Assembly (NCBI RefSeq): GCF_042657185.1
Contig: NZ_JBHSNN010000008.1
Strand: one strand, 5' to 3'
DNA: 64,000 nt
Source: Ureibacillus thermophilus
GTDB taxonomy: Bacteria; Bacillota; Bacilli; Bacillales_A; Planococcaceae
Positions 1 through 8,397 of this stretch are shown here, one piece after another (position 1 is the first letter of the stretch; every line of letters starts with the position of its first letter). Both the position numbers and the translations under genes were made by a program. The notes under the pieces are model-generated. The model was not told the DNA's origin and ran no database searches. It worked only from the letters and a program-made list of their open reading frames with translations.

Positions 1-19
1 AATTCTATCCCTATTATAC

Positions 20-68
20 AAAAAAAGCCTGTAGATTTGGCCCCTAGTTAGGGACTTTGTCTACAAGC
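20..68 (-). terminator. Terminator of the leftmost minus-strand gene
   Basis: Read on the minus strand, 60-68 pairs with 27-35 (one wobble) around an inner paired GTCCCTA/TAGGGGC region, and a run of seven T follows at 26-20. It lies about 35 bases beyond the stop of the flavoprotein gene and should end that transcript. Confidence 0.7.
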
Positions 69-72
69 TGAA

Positions 73-102
73 CCGATCTGCTTTTTTCAGATCGGTTTTT
101 TT
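73..102 (+). terminator. Terminator for a plus-strand gene left of the window
   Basis: An 8-bp perfect stem (CCGATCTG at 73-80 with CAGATCGG at 88-95) is followed by seven T on the plus strand. No plus-strand gene ends inside the window here, so it probably serves a gene to the left. Confidence 0.7.
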
Positions 103-103
103 A

Positions 104-1528
104 CTAGGCAACGGGAGTGGAGGAGGATGGTAAATCTGCTATAAATTCTTCCTCTTGATATTCATAGAATTCTTTTAAAATAAATGCTTTGTCTTCTACA
201 AACAATTCATCTGCAATGCCTTTCACTAGTTTTGGAATGGCAAAACGGATGCCGGATAAAGCGGAAGCAGAAAGGCCGCAGCTCACTAATGCCGAATAGT
301 TGAAGGCGAAAATGCCGCGCACTCGGTTTTGGCCATCTTTATCCAAAGGGACAAATTCGAATTCTGGAGTTAAATAAGGATGGCGGTCGACTAATGGATT
401 GCGGATTTCATCAGGGGCCTTGATGACATCTCCCCATGTGGCAATTGACTTGTGAATCAGGCGCAGTTCAGGGCGTAAACTTGGATCTGAAATAAGACCG
501 GTGCTAATAATTAAAAAATCGTATTCGTATTCATCGTGAGGGGTTACGACTTTAACGCCATTTATTGTCGGTTCAACGGAAAGCCATGGGGAATCTGTAA
601 AGAGTGCAAAACCAGGGAAGCTTGCCGCACGCTGGAAAGTATCATTCGTCGGAGGTTGATTGTATTTAAAGAAATGGGAGATGACAGCGTATTTTTCAAT
701 ATCGGATAATGTATGGAAGCGTTCGATGATGCCTGAATGTTCCAGGTGGCGAATCGGATTGATTCTTTGCATTTGTTTGCGGCGAATAAACACATGCGCT
801 GCTTTCGCCCCATGCAATAGAGCATAGTTGGCATTGTCAAAGGCTGACGCACCGCCGCCTAAAATTCCAATCCGTTTTCCTTTCAACTGCTGAAAATCGA
901 TTTGTTCAGACGTGTGGGCATATAAATGTTTTGGCAATTCTTTGATAAATGCTGGCACATGCCATTCTCCACCGCCTTGTATGCCTGTGGCCAATACCAC
1001 TTTTCTTGCGAGTATAACCTTTTGTTCACCTTTTTCGATAACATGGAGTTTATGGTATCCTTCATCAGTCGGTTCAATAAGGTCCAGTTTCACTTCATTT
1101 TTTACGGGAATCTTCAGCACGTTTCTATACCATTTTAAATACTCCATCCAATCGGTGCGGGGAATTTTATCAAGCTTCTCCCAAGCTTCGGCACCATTTT
1201 TTGCGATATACCATGATTTGAACGTTAGAGAGGGCACTCCTAAGTCAATGGAAGGAAGTTCTTTTGGGGTGCGGAGTGTATACATGCGGGCGTAAGTAAT
1301 CCAAGGGCCTTCAAAGCCTTCCGGATTTTCATCGATGACAAGGAAATTCGTAATCCGCTCCCGCATTAAACCGAAAGCAGTTCCTAACCCGCTTTGACCC
1401 CCGCCCACAATGACCACATCGTAAACATGCCCTTCCTTAGTCAATTTTGGCTTTACCCATTCTTTTTTGCTGAGTGAAATGGAGGATAAATCGGACAGTA
1501 CTTGTTTATTTAGCTGTAGTAAACTCAT
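104..1528 (-). CDS. FAD/NAD(P)-dependent oxidoreductase, candidate urate hydroxylase (HpyO-like)
   Basis: This 474-residue flavoprotein has an FAD-binding Rossmann motif near residues 38-46 (VIVGGGQSG) and a second dinucleotide site near residues 220-226 (GILGGGASA), as in flavin monooxygenases of the FMO/lysine-hydroxylase type. An ATG-like segment (VVLATGIQG) lies between them. It is followed on the same strand by uraH and uraD, the enzymes that act on 5-hydroxyisourate and OHCU, yet no uricase gene is visible. I infer that it may oxidise urate to 5-hydroxyisourate, like the flavoprotein urate hydroxylases (HpxO, HpyO) that replace uricase in other bacteria. The family is recognised from motifs; the substrate rests on gene context. 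A general FMO-like oxidoreductase remains possible. Confidence 0.7.
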   Translation of the reverse strand: MSLLQLNKQVLSDLSSISLSKKEWVKPKLTKEGHVYDVVIVGGGQSGLGTAFGLMRERITNFLVIDENPEGFEGPWITYARMYTLRTPKELPSIDLGVPSLTFKSWYIAKNGAEAWEKLDKIPRTDWMEYLKWYRNVLKIPVKNEVKLDLIEPTDEGYHKLHVIEKGEQKVILARKVVLATGIQGGGEWHVPAFIKELPKHLYAHTSEQIDFQQLKGKRIGILGGGASAFDNANYALLHGAKAAHVFIRRKQMQRINPIRHLEHSGIIERFHTLSDIEKYAVISHFFKYNQPPTNDTFQRAASFPGFALFTDSPWLSVEPTINGVKVVTPHDEYEYDFLIISTGLISDPSLRPELRLIHKSIATWGDVIKAPDEIRNPLVDRHPYLTPEFEFVPLDKDGQNRVRGIFAFNYSALVSCGLSASALSGIRFAIPKLVKGIADELFVEDKAFILKEFYEYQEEEFIADLPSSSTPVA

Positions 1529-1576
1529 TGGCTACATCTCCTTTATGCAGAATTGTTTAAATTGCATATTATCACG

Positions 1577-1591
1577 AATTTTCAGAAAAAC
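1577..1591. promoter_or_regulatory. Possible CodY box
   Basis: The 15 bases AATTTTCAGAAAAAC match the CodY consensus AATTTTCWGAAAATT at 13 positions. The site lies about 50 bases upstream of the flavoprotein start. Nitrogen-rich or GTP/branched-chain-rich conditions could repress urate use through it. Only sequence similarity supports this. Confidence 0.35.
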
Positions 1592-1647
1592 ATTTAGATA
1601 ATATGACTAATAATGTTGCAAGTATTGTAGAGGTTTAACAAAGGGTG

Positions 1648-2004
1648 CTAACTGCCGCGGTAAACTTGATAACCCCATGGAGAAACGAGCAGTGGGACGT
1701 GGTAATGGCCGCCGCATTCTTCCATCGTAAATTGCACTGGAACAGTAGTTAGGAAAGGGGAATTAGCAAGGGGAGTCTGCAAAGATTGAAAATAGTCGGC
1801 AATATAAAAGACTAGTTGATAAGTAGTAGGCTGCCAATCATCCTCTGCGATCAGTTTTTCATCGGTGCGCCCGTCCGCATTGGTTGTGACGGTTTTGACA
1901 AACTTCCATTCTTTTTCTTCCGTTCTGCAATAAAGCTCAATTTTTACATTTTGCGCAGGTTTACCATGAACTAAATCCAATACATGGGTAGAAAGTGAAG
2001 GCAT
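1648..2004 (-). CDS. uraH: 5-hydroxyisourate hydrolase
   Basis: A 118-residue transthyretin-like protein that hydrolyses 5-hydroxyisourate to OHCU in the urate-to-allantoin pathway. The N-terminal signature is STHVLDLVHGKPA (His7), the region GHYHVPLL is near the C-terminus, and the protein ends in the family-specific tetrapeptide YRGS (residues 115-118). The length is that of the single-domain family, named PucM in B. subtilis. ATG at 2004 has AAAGGATG about nine bases upstream. It lies between uraD and the flavoprotein gene on the same strand, 21 bases after uraD, so the three are probably one transcript. Confidence 0.95.
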   Translation of the reverse strand: MPSLSTHVLDLVHGKPAQNVKIELYCRTEEKEWKFVKTVTTNADGRTDEKLIAEDDWQPTTYQLVFYIADYFQSLQTPLANSPFLTTVPVQFTMEECGGHYHVPLLVSPWGYQVYRGS

Positions 2005-2025
2005 CCAAAATTCATCCTTTCTTTT

Positions 2026-2526
2026 TTAATCTGATGCAGCAATCTGGTTAAAACGGTTCCGTGCAATTTTATAGATTTCATTTAGGGCTGTGTGGAATTC
2101 GACAGTTTTGTTGTTTTGAAGCCTCGATTCCATAGCTTTCATAATAGACTGTTTATCAAGACCCGCAACGAAAATGATAAAAGGAAACTGGAATTTTTCT
2201 TTATATTGTTTGTTTAGTTTCGTCATCGTTTCGAATTCTTCAGAAGTGAGCGAATGAAGGCCGGCAGAAGCTTGCTCCTTTTGGGAATAATTGCTCATGG
2301 AGATGCGGCTAGCAAGCTCTGGATGTTTTAAAATTAACTTCTCTTTTTCTTCTTCACTAGCCTTTTCCACAATATTGCGCATTGCTTCAAAAGCGCTCTC
2401 CATGGATGGAAAAGGCCTTAATTGAGCCGCTTTTTCCGCAATCCATGGAGAATCTTCAAAGATTCCACCAAATACTTCTACAAATTGTTCTTCCGTGAAT
2501 TGATTAATGTCTTGTAATGTGGCCAT
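2026..2526 (-). CDS. uraD: OHCU decarboxylase (2-oxo-4-hydroxy-4-carboxy-5-ureidoimidazoline decarboxylase)
   Basis: A 166-residue stand-alone decarboxylase that makes S-allantoin from OHCU. The conserved KHPELASR segment carries the catalytic-type His-Pro pair, and the C-terminal part (FPFIIFVAGLDK, then E..A..EIYKIARNRF) is typical of the family. In B. subtilis this domain is fused to uricase in PucL; here it stands alone and no uricase domain follows. The ATG at 2526 is chosen over an upstream in-frame ATG at 2571, because GGGAGG lies nine bases before it and the extra 15 residues look unlike the family. Confidence 0.93.
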   Translation of the reverse strand: MATLQDINQFTEEQFVEVFGGIFEDSPWIAEKAAQLRPFPSMESAFEAMRNIVEKASEEEKEKLILKHPELASRISMSNYSQKEQASAGLHSLTSEEFETMTKLNKQYKEKFQFPFIIFVAGLDKQSIMKAMESRLQNNKTVEFHTALNEIYKIARNRFNQIAASD

Positions 2527-2669
2527 TTCAACAACCTCCCAATATAAACTGTAAAAACTAAGACGACTCAACTTTTATGTCATCTTTTATCAAAAATAAA
2601 TAAGAATTTCATCTATGTCTTTGGAGAAAATAACGAATGGTTTTGCCCTGTTTGGATAGGGTAACTAAA

Positions 2670-4280
2670 CTATTGCTCTAAAATGAGATGATTGCGGATG
2701 CGCAAAGCTAGGCGAAGTTGGATGGTTACTTCCGGATCTTTCAAATCTTTTTGGAGAAGTGCGCTACATTTTTCCAACCGGTAAATCACCGTATTGCGAT
2801 GGACAAAAAGCTTTTTCGCTGTCTCAGAAATTTGGCAATGATTTTCTAAATACTCATACAACGTTTCAAATAAGATTTGCTGTTCTTCCATCGGCAAAGC
2901 AAGCAATGGTTTAAAAATCATTTGTTGGTAGTTCCTTAAATCATTTTCTGGAATCATTTGAAGCAGCTCGTCTATTTCTTTAATGGTATAGAAGGATATA
3001 AGCGGGGATTGAGGGCTGATAAAATGTACGGCACTTTGGGCTTCTTTCATAGCCCGGTGGATGTCGAAAAAGTTTGGAATCATATTGCTGGCTCCAAATG
3101 ATATTGTTTGGTGGAAATATTGCTTAATGGACATGGAAAGTTCTTTAAATAACTCAGTGATGAATAATTTAAAATCCATTTCGGGATATTGCAGTTCATA
3201 TAAAAAGACAAGGTCGTTTTTCACTGTAAAAATGTGCATATGAATCCAAGGGCTTTGCAGCGATTCCTCGCAAAAACTATGAATTTGGTCCAGCAATTGC
3301 TGCATTTGATAAGGATGCAAGTTGCCGATATGTCTTAGCCGCCCAACGATGCAGACATACGCCTGAAGTAACGGAATATGAAGTTCTTCCGCTTTGCTTT
3401 TAATCGTATCATTGGTGATTTGCGGAATCTCCAGCAAGTCTGAAAATTGCTGATTGCGGATTTTTCGCTTTTGCTGCTGCAAGGCTTTTTCCTGCAAGAT
3501 GGCAAAAGACAGTACATTAATAGCCTGTTCAATTAATAAACGCAGCTGTGTATCGTTTGGTTCAACCATGCCTTCAATCAATAAAAAATGCTTTCCAGAA
3601 TTAATGTTGATGGGGAAAAAAGAGTAGGTACTCCGATCGTCTAGCAATGAAAAGTGCCAAGAAGAAGTTGAAAAAATCGGGATTTCGAAATGGTGCTCCA
3701 TCATTTTTTGGATGGATGCTAAGGCTTGAATGTATTGTTGAGATGAGTGGTAGGGGCGCAAATACGAATTGATTAAGTAGACTTCCCGTTTGATGAGGGA
3801 GGACAAATGTTTCACTAACTGGTTGATTCCTTGCCCTTTAAAAATAATATCCGTAAATTGGCGATGGGCATTCATTGCATAGGTCAATAAGGCAGCCTCG
3901 CTATGCAAAATAAACTGAGTGACAATCAAGTTAATCTCACCGAGGGATAAATGTTCCGGCAATTCAATAAAAGGCACTTCCAGCTCATCTGCCAGTTCCA
4001 AAATATCTTTCGGAAATTCGTAAAGAAACCGATTTTTTTTAATGCCGATACCCGCACATTCCTTTTTCGCCATTTCGATAATCAATTCTTTAAAATAAGC
4101 TAAGTTATTTTTTAAATGGTAGGCAGTCGTAATGATAAATTGGTCTGGATTTAAATATGGGATTATATCTGGAGCATCCATCATGGTGATGGTGCGGATT
4201 TGTCGATGTTTCGCCCTTTTGCCGGCAACAATCTTAATAGGCTGTAATTCTTTTTGATTTAATAATTGGGCAATGTCCAT
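2670..4280 (-). CDS. pucR: PucR-family transcriptional regulator of purine catabolism
   Basis: This protein of about 536 residues has the PucR layout: an N-terminal ligand-sensing PucR domain (about residues 1-125), a middle GGDEF-like region, and a C-terminal helix-turn-helix (about residues 470-530, CQISETAKKLFVHRNTVIYRLEK). B. subtilis PucR activates the puc genes in response to allantoin, allantoate and related compounds. It is divergent from the allC-pucG-pucH operon and beside uraD-uraH, so it probably controls both. ATG at 4280 has AAGGAG about nine bases upstream; the in-frame ATG at 4298 has none. I saw no clear match to the B. subtilis PucR box in the 188-base divergent gap. Confidence 0.9.
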   Translation of the reverse strand: MDIAQLLNQKELQPIKIVAGKRAKHRQIRTITMMDAPDIIPYLNPDQFIITTAYHLKNNLAYFKELIIEMAKKECAGIGIKKNRFLYEFPKDILELADELEVPFIELPEHLSLGEINLIVTQFILHSEAALLTYAMNAHRQFTDIIFKGQGINQLVKHLSSLIKREVYLINSYLRPYHSSQQYIQALASIQKMMEHHFEIPIFSTSSWHFSLLDDRSTYSFFPININSGKHFLLIEGMVEPNDTQLRLLIEQAINVLSFAILQEKALQQQKRKIRNQQFSDLLEIPQITNDTIKSKAEELHIPLLQAYVCIVGRLRHIGNLHPYQMQQLLDQIHSFCEESLQSPWIHMHIFTVKNDLVFLYELQYPEMDFKLFITELFKELSMSIKQYFHQTISFGASNMIPNFFDIHRAMKEAQSAVHFISPQSPLISFYTIKEIDELLQMIPENDLRNYQQMIFKPLLALPMEEQQILFETLYEYLENHCQISETAKKLFVHRNTVIYRLEKCSALLQKDLKDPEVTIQLRLALRIRNHLILEQ

Positions 4281-4468
4281 GGCATCACGCTCCTTCATTC
4301 AACTAAAAAAATACTTATGTAAGAAAATCTAACATAGAAAAGAAGATTCGCCAAGAGTGATTGTGCAAATTATCTAAAAATTTATGCTTTTTTAGCAGTT
4401 CTACCAGTGATGATGGTGAAATCATTCTTTAAAATTTGAGCTAATCAACCATGAAAGGTGGAAAAAAC

Positions 4469-5724
4469 ATGATACATGAACAACTTTCTTCCATCCACTT
4501 AGAACATGAATGGACCATCGAATCATTGATTGAGTGGTTAGCTCAATTTGGGAAAACCGAAGAAAGCGGCGTTACCCGTTTACTATATAGCAATGTGTGG
4601 CAAAAGGCGCAGCAAGCCTTGCAGCAAAAAATGGCCCTTGCTGGATTGACCGCTTATTGTGATTCTGTAGGAAATTTGTTTGGGCGAATCACAGGCACTG
4701 AAAAACCGAATGAAGTAATTTTAACCGGTTCGCATATTGATACGGTTGTGCAAGGAGGAAAATATGACGGGGCATACGGAGTGTTAGCAAGCTTGTTGGC
4801 AGTGCAAAGGCTCCTTTCCACCTATGGGCCTCCCAAAAAAACGTTGGAAGTAGTTTCCCTTTGCGAAGAAGAAGGCAGCCGTTTTCCGCTGACTTTTTGG
4901 GGGTCTAAAAATATTGTGGGGGAATATGATTTGTCGGATATTGAAGGCGTAAGGGATGCAGATGATATTTTATTTCAAGATGCAATGAGAGAAGCCGGTT
5001 TTCCTTTAGAAAATTATCAATCCTTGAAACGTTCTGATATCGTCCATTTTGTGGAGGTACATATTGAGCAAGGTCCGATATTGGAAAAAAAAAACAACAA
5101 GTTGGCATCGTGACGCATATCGTTGGGCAGCAGCGCTACATGATTACCTTTTTTGGCCAGACGAATCATGCGGGCACTACGGAGATGGCTGGCAGAAGCG
5201 ATGCAATGGTAAGCGCCGCCAATGCCATTACGAGGTTGACTTCTTTGGCGAGTGAAAAATATGCTCCGGATTTGCGGGCAACGGTCGGCATGATAAAGGC
5301 TAAACCAAATGTTTCCAATGCCATTGCAGGAGAGGTATGTTTTACGATTGATATACGCCATCATGACCAGACAGTCATCGATCAATTTGTAAAGGAAATG
5401 CACCGTATTTTGAAGGATATCGATAAAAAATGGAACGTCACCCATCAAACGGAACTTTTTGCTATGGATGAACCGGTGCCGTTGGATAAAAAAATGCAAA
5501 AAGTGGCAATGCAGCTGGCGAAGAAACGCAAGTTGAAGGCCATTGAAATGGTAAGCGGGGCAGGGCATGATTCCCAAGTATTTGCCAAGCATGTCCCCAC
5601 AACTCTTCTTTTTGTTCCTAGCCGCAACGGAATCAGCCATTCGCCATTGGAATTTACTGAAGCGAAGGAACTAGAGAATGGGGTCCGTTTATTGCAGGAC
5701 ATTTTATACTATTTAGCATATTGA
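4469..5724 (+). pseudogene. allC: Allantoate amidohydrolase, frame broken at an A10 run
   Basis: The coding sequence resembles M20-family allantoate amidohydrolase (PucF in B. subtilis), which converts allantoate to ureidoglycine, CO2 and ammonia. Part one (4469-5113) carries the metal-binding segments GSHIDTVVQGGKYDGAYG and CEEEGSRFP plus HIEQGPILE. Part two (in frame from 5095 to 5724) carries FFGQTNHAGTTEMAGRSDA, GAGHDSQVF and SRNGISHSP. The frame changes at ten A bases (5085-5094) followed by CAACAA: a -1 shift or one more A would join the halves seamlessly. The same run contains A_AAA_AAC in the slippery register. It could be a true mutation, a homopolymer read error, or expression by slippage. 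ATG 4469 has AAAGGTGG six bases upstream. Confidence 0.85.
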
Positions 5725-5739
5725 AAGGGCGTGTAATCC

Positions 5740-6996
5740 ATGAAAATGAAACCTTTGCAAGTCCCAAAACGCACTATTATGACGCCTGGGCCGGTGGAGG
5801 TGGACCCTCGTGTTTTGCAGGCAATGAGCACCCCTATTTTAGGGCAATTTGATCCTTGTTTTACAGATATTATGAATGAAGTGATGGAAATGCTGAGGGA
5901 ATTGTTCCAAACGAAAAATCATTGGGCATTCCCCATTGATGGTTCTTCCCGTTCCGGCATTGAAGCCTTGCTTTGCAGCGTCATAGAACCAGGGGATAAA
6001 GTGCTTATTCCCATTTTTGGACGGTTCGGCCATTTGCTTGTTGAAATTTGTGAACGTTACGGAGCCGATGTATATACGATGGAATGTCCATGGGGCGAAG
6101 TGTTTGACCAGCAGAAAATCATTGCCAAAGTAAAGGAGGTAAAGCCGAAAATCGTTGCCATTGTACATGGCGAAACCTCTACAGGATGTATGCAGCCGCT
6201 CAATGAACTGGGGCCTGCATGCCGCGAATTAGATGTACTATTAATTGTCGATGTGGTGGCATCCATTGGAGGGGCCAATGTAATGGTGGATGAATGGTGT
6301 TTAGATGGAGTGATTGGCGGCACGCAAAAATGTTTATCTGTTCCATCGGGCATGGCACCGATTACTTATAATGACCGCATCGAAAAAATTATTTTATCCC
6401 GAAAAAAAGTCGAAGCGGGCATTGCAACGGCAGAGGATATAGCATTGGGAAACAAGAAGAACCGTATCCATAGCAACTACTTCGATTTGGCCATGCTGCA
6501 AGATTATTGGAGTCCGAGAAGATTAAACCATCATACGGAAGCAACATCGATGCTTTACGCACTGAGGGAAGGGCTTCGACTTGTATTAGAAGAGGGTTTA
6601 TATGAACGATTCGGCCGCCACCAATACCACGAAAAGGCGCTTATAGCAGGGTTGAAAGCGATGGGGCTTGAAATATTTGGCGATGAACATCATAAACTTC
6701 CGACGGTCACTTGCGTCAAAATACCTCTTGGAATCGATGGAGATTGGGTGCGGCAAATGATGCTTGAGCAGTTTGGCGTTGAAATCGCTTCTTCTTTCGG
6801 GCCTTTACATGGTAAAATTTGGCGTATCGGAACGATGGGTTACAGCTGCCGAAAAGAAAATATATTATCCGTATTATCTGCACTGGAAGCTTGTCTAATA
6901 CGTGCGGGGGCAACTATACATCGGGGTGAAGGATTGCAGGCAGCCCTTGATTATTATGAAGCCCCGATTGCGGCAAAGGAGAATGCCAATGTTTGA
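5740..6996 (+). CDS. pucG: (S)-ureidoglycine-glyoxylate aminotransferase
   Basis: A 418-residue class V PLP aminotransferase. It opens with the typical TPGPVEVDPRVLQAM motif, and the PLP lysine is Lys197 in GGTQKCLSVPSG. B. subtilis PucG moves the amino group of ureidoglycine to glyoxylate, giving glycine and oxalurate, so it acts directly on the product of the preceding gene. It starts 15 bases after allC and overlaps the next gene by eight bases, indicating one operon. Close relatives are alanine-glyoxylate and serine-glyoxylate aminotransferases; the purine context favours PucG. Confidence 0.9.
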   Translation: MKMKPLQVPKRTIMTPGPVEVDPRVLQAMSTPILGQFDPCFTDIMNEVMEMLRELFQTKNHWAFPIDGSSRSGIEALLCSVIEPGDKVLIPIFGRFGHLLVEICERYGADVYTMECPWGEVFDQQKIIAKVKEVKPKIVAIVHGETSTGCMQPLNELGPACRELDVLLIVDVVASIGGANVMVDEWCLDGVIGGTQKCLSVPSGMAPITYNDRIEKIILSRKKVEAGIATAEDIALGNKKNRIHSNYFDLAMLQDYWSPRRLNHHTEATSMLYALREGLRLVLEEGLYERFGRHQYHEKALIAGLKAMGLEIFGDEHHKLPTVTCVKIPLGIDGDWVRQMMLEQFGVEIASSFGPLHGKIWRIGTMGYSCRKENILSVLSALEACLIRAGATIHRGEGLQAALDYYEAPIAAKENANV

Positions 6997-8299
6997 TTTG
7001 TTAGTGAAAAACGGAAAACTTGTTTGTGAGAAGGAAGTTATTTTGGCCGACTTAGCTGTAAAGGATGGGGCCATTTGTGCGATTGGCAAAAATTTAGGGG
7101 AAGCTGTCCAAACAATCGATGCTCAAGGAAATTTGATTTTCCCGGGCGGAATTGATGTGCATGTGCATTTCAATGAACCCGGAAACGAAGAATGGGAAGG
7201 ATTTGAGACTGGTTCCCGCTTACTTGCAGCAGGCGGCATTACCCGTTATTTTGAAATGCCGCTAAACAGCAATCCCCCGACTATTGATGTTGGAGCCCTT
7301 CGTTTAAAGAAAGAGCTAGCAAAGGAAAAGAGCATTATTCCTCCTTACTTTTGGGGAGGCCTTGTCCCGGGAAATGTCCAGCAGTTGGCAGCTCTTGCGA
7401 AAGAAGGGGTTGTTGGATTTAAAGCGTTTTTATCCAATTCCGGCTTTGAACCTTTTCCGTCAGTGGAAAAGGAAACATTGCTTGAAGGTATGCGTGAAAT
7501 TGCCCGCCTCGGAAAAATTTTAGCATTGCATGCGGAAAGCAATGAATTAACGGATTTTATGCAGCGGGAAAAACGGAAGAAAGGAAAAACAACGCCTCAA
7601 GATTATGCGGAGTCGCGTCCTATTATAGCTGAAGTGGAAGCGGTCCATCGTGCGCTCTATTTTGCAGAGTTGACAGGATGTTCCCTACATTTTGTTCATA
7701 TTTCTAGCGCTAAAGCAGTGGAATTGATTCAAGAGGCAAAATCACGCGGAATGGATGTGACGGTTGAAACATGCCCCCATTATGTATGGTTTAATGATGA
7801 AGCATTGAACGAGCGCGGAGTACTAGCAAAATGTGCGCCTCCTTTACGGCCGGAAAAGGAGCGCAAACAATTGTTGGATTGTCTCTTGAATGGCCAAATC
7901 GACATGGTTGCATCCGACCATTCCCCATGTCCCCCTTGGATGAAAGACTTAAAGAATCAGAATTTCTTTGAAGCATGGGGAGGTATCAACGGTGGACAAT
8001 TTACACTTCTTGCCTTGTTGACATTATGCGACCAACATCAAGTTTCCTATGTCAATGTAGCCAAGTGGCTGAGTGCTAATCCAGCAAAACGTTTTCAACA
8101 TGAAAGGGTAGGCCGTTTAGAAGTCGGGTGTGATGCGGATTTCACCATTGTGGCAAAAAAGCCGTTTACAGTGACACAGGAAAATCATTTTGCGAAACAT
8201 AAAGCGACCGTTTATGAAGGTGAAACATTTCACCATACGATTGTTGCAACCTATTGCAAAGGGCGATGTGTTTATGAGGAAAGTGGGCATCCTATTTAA
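6989..8299 (+). CDS. pucH: Allantoinase
   Basis: A 436-residue amidohydrolase of the dihydropyrimidinase/allantoinase family, converting allantoin to allantoate. Visible metal-site features are HVH in DVHVHFNEPG, the lysine of GFKAFLSNSG that is carboxylated in the family, His in LALHAES, His in FVHISSA, and Asp-His in VASDHSPCPPWMK; the last two residues of that motif are typical of allantoinase. The ATG at 6989 has AAGGAG eight bases upstream and overlaps the pucG stop. A longer in-frame reading to 6902 lies inside pucG and is rejected. It is the last gene of the operon, followed by a terminator. Confidence 0.93.
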   Translation: MFDLLVKNGKLVCEKEVILADLAVKDGAICAIGKNLGEAVQTIDAQGNLIFPGGIDVHVHFNEPGNEEWEGFETGSRLLAAGGITRYFEMPLNSNPPTIDVGALRLKKELAKEKSIIPPYFWGGLVPGNVQQLAALAKEGVVGFKAFLSNSGFEPFPSVEKETLLEGMREIARLGKILALHAESNELTDFMQREKRKKGKTTPQDYAESRPIIAEVEAVHRALYFAELTGCSLHFVHISSAKAVELIQEAKSRGMDVTVETCPHYVWFNDEALNERGVLAKCAPPLRPEKERKQLLDCLLNGQIDMVASDHSPCPPWMKDLKNQNFFEAWGGINGGQFTLLALLTLCDQHQVSYVNVAKWLSANPAKRFQHERVGRLEVGCDADFTIVAKKPFTVTQENHFAKHKATVYEGETFHHTIVATYCKGRCVYEESGHPI

Positions 8300-8312
8300 C
8301 TTTTGTATGATG

Positions 8313-8353
8313 ACACAACACACTTAGAAAAGTGGGTGTTGTGTTTTTTTTAT
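8313..8353 (+). terminator. Terminator of the allC-pucG-pucH operon
   Basis: ACACAACACACT pairs with GTGGGTGTTGTGT across a short A-rich loop, and eight T follow. It lies just after the pucH stop. Confidence 0.8.
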
Positions 8354-8354
8354 T

Positions 8355-8390
8355 AAAAAAGCTTAGAAGCTGAAAAATCAACTTCTAAGC
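8355..8390 (-). terminator. Terminator of yqhQ
   Basis: A 9-bp perfect stem (GCTTAGAAG at 8361-8369 with CTTCTAAGC at 8382-8390) is followed on the minus strand by six T at 8360-8355. It lies immediately beyond the yqhQ stop. Confidence 0.8.
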
Positions 8391-8397
8391 CTTTTTC

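Noticed and set aside
912..1295. A 127-codon plus-strand frame opposite the flavoprotein gene
   Set aside because: It is antisense to a well-conserved enzyme with both nucleotide-binding motifs, has no ribosome binding site and resembles no family.
4281..4468. Search for a PucR box between pucR and allC
   Set aside because: A CTTGGCGAA-like stretch is present on the minus strand near 4350-4358 but does not fit the B. subtilis consensus well enough to claim.
5017..5640. A 207-codon minus-strand frame across the allC break
   Set aside because: It is antisense to conserved allC sequence in both halves; the plus-strand motifs on each side of the A run are clear.
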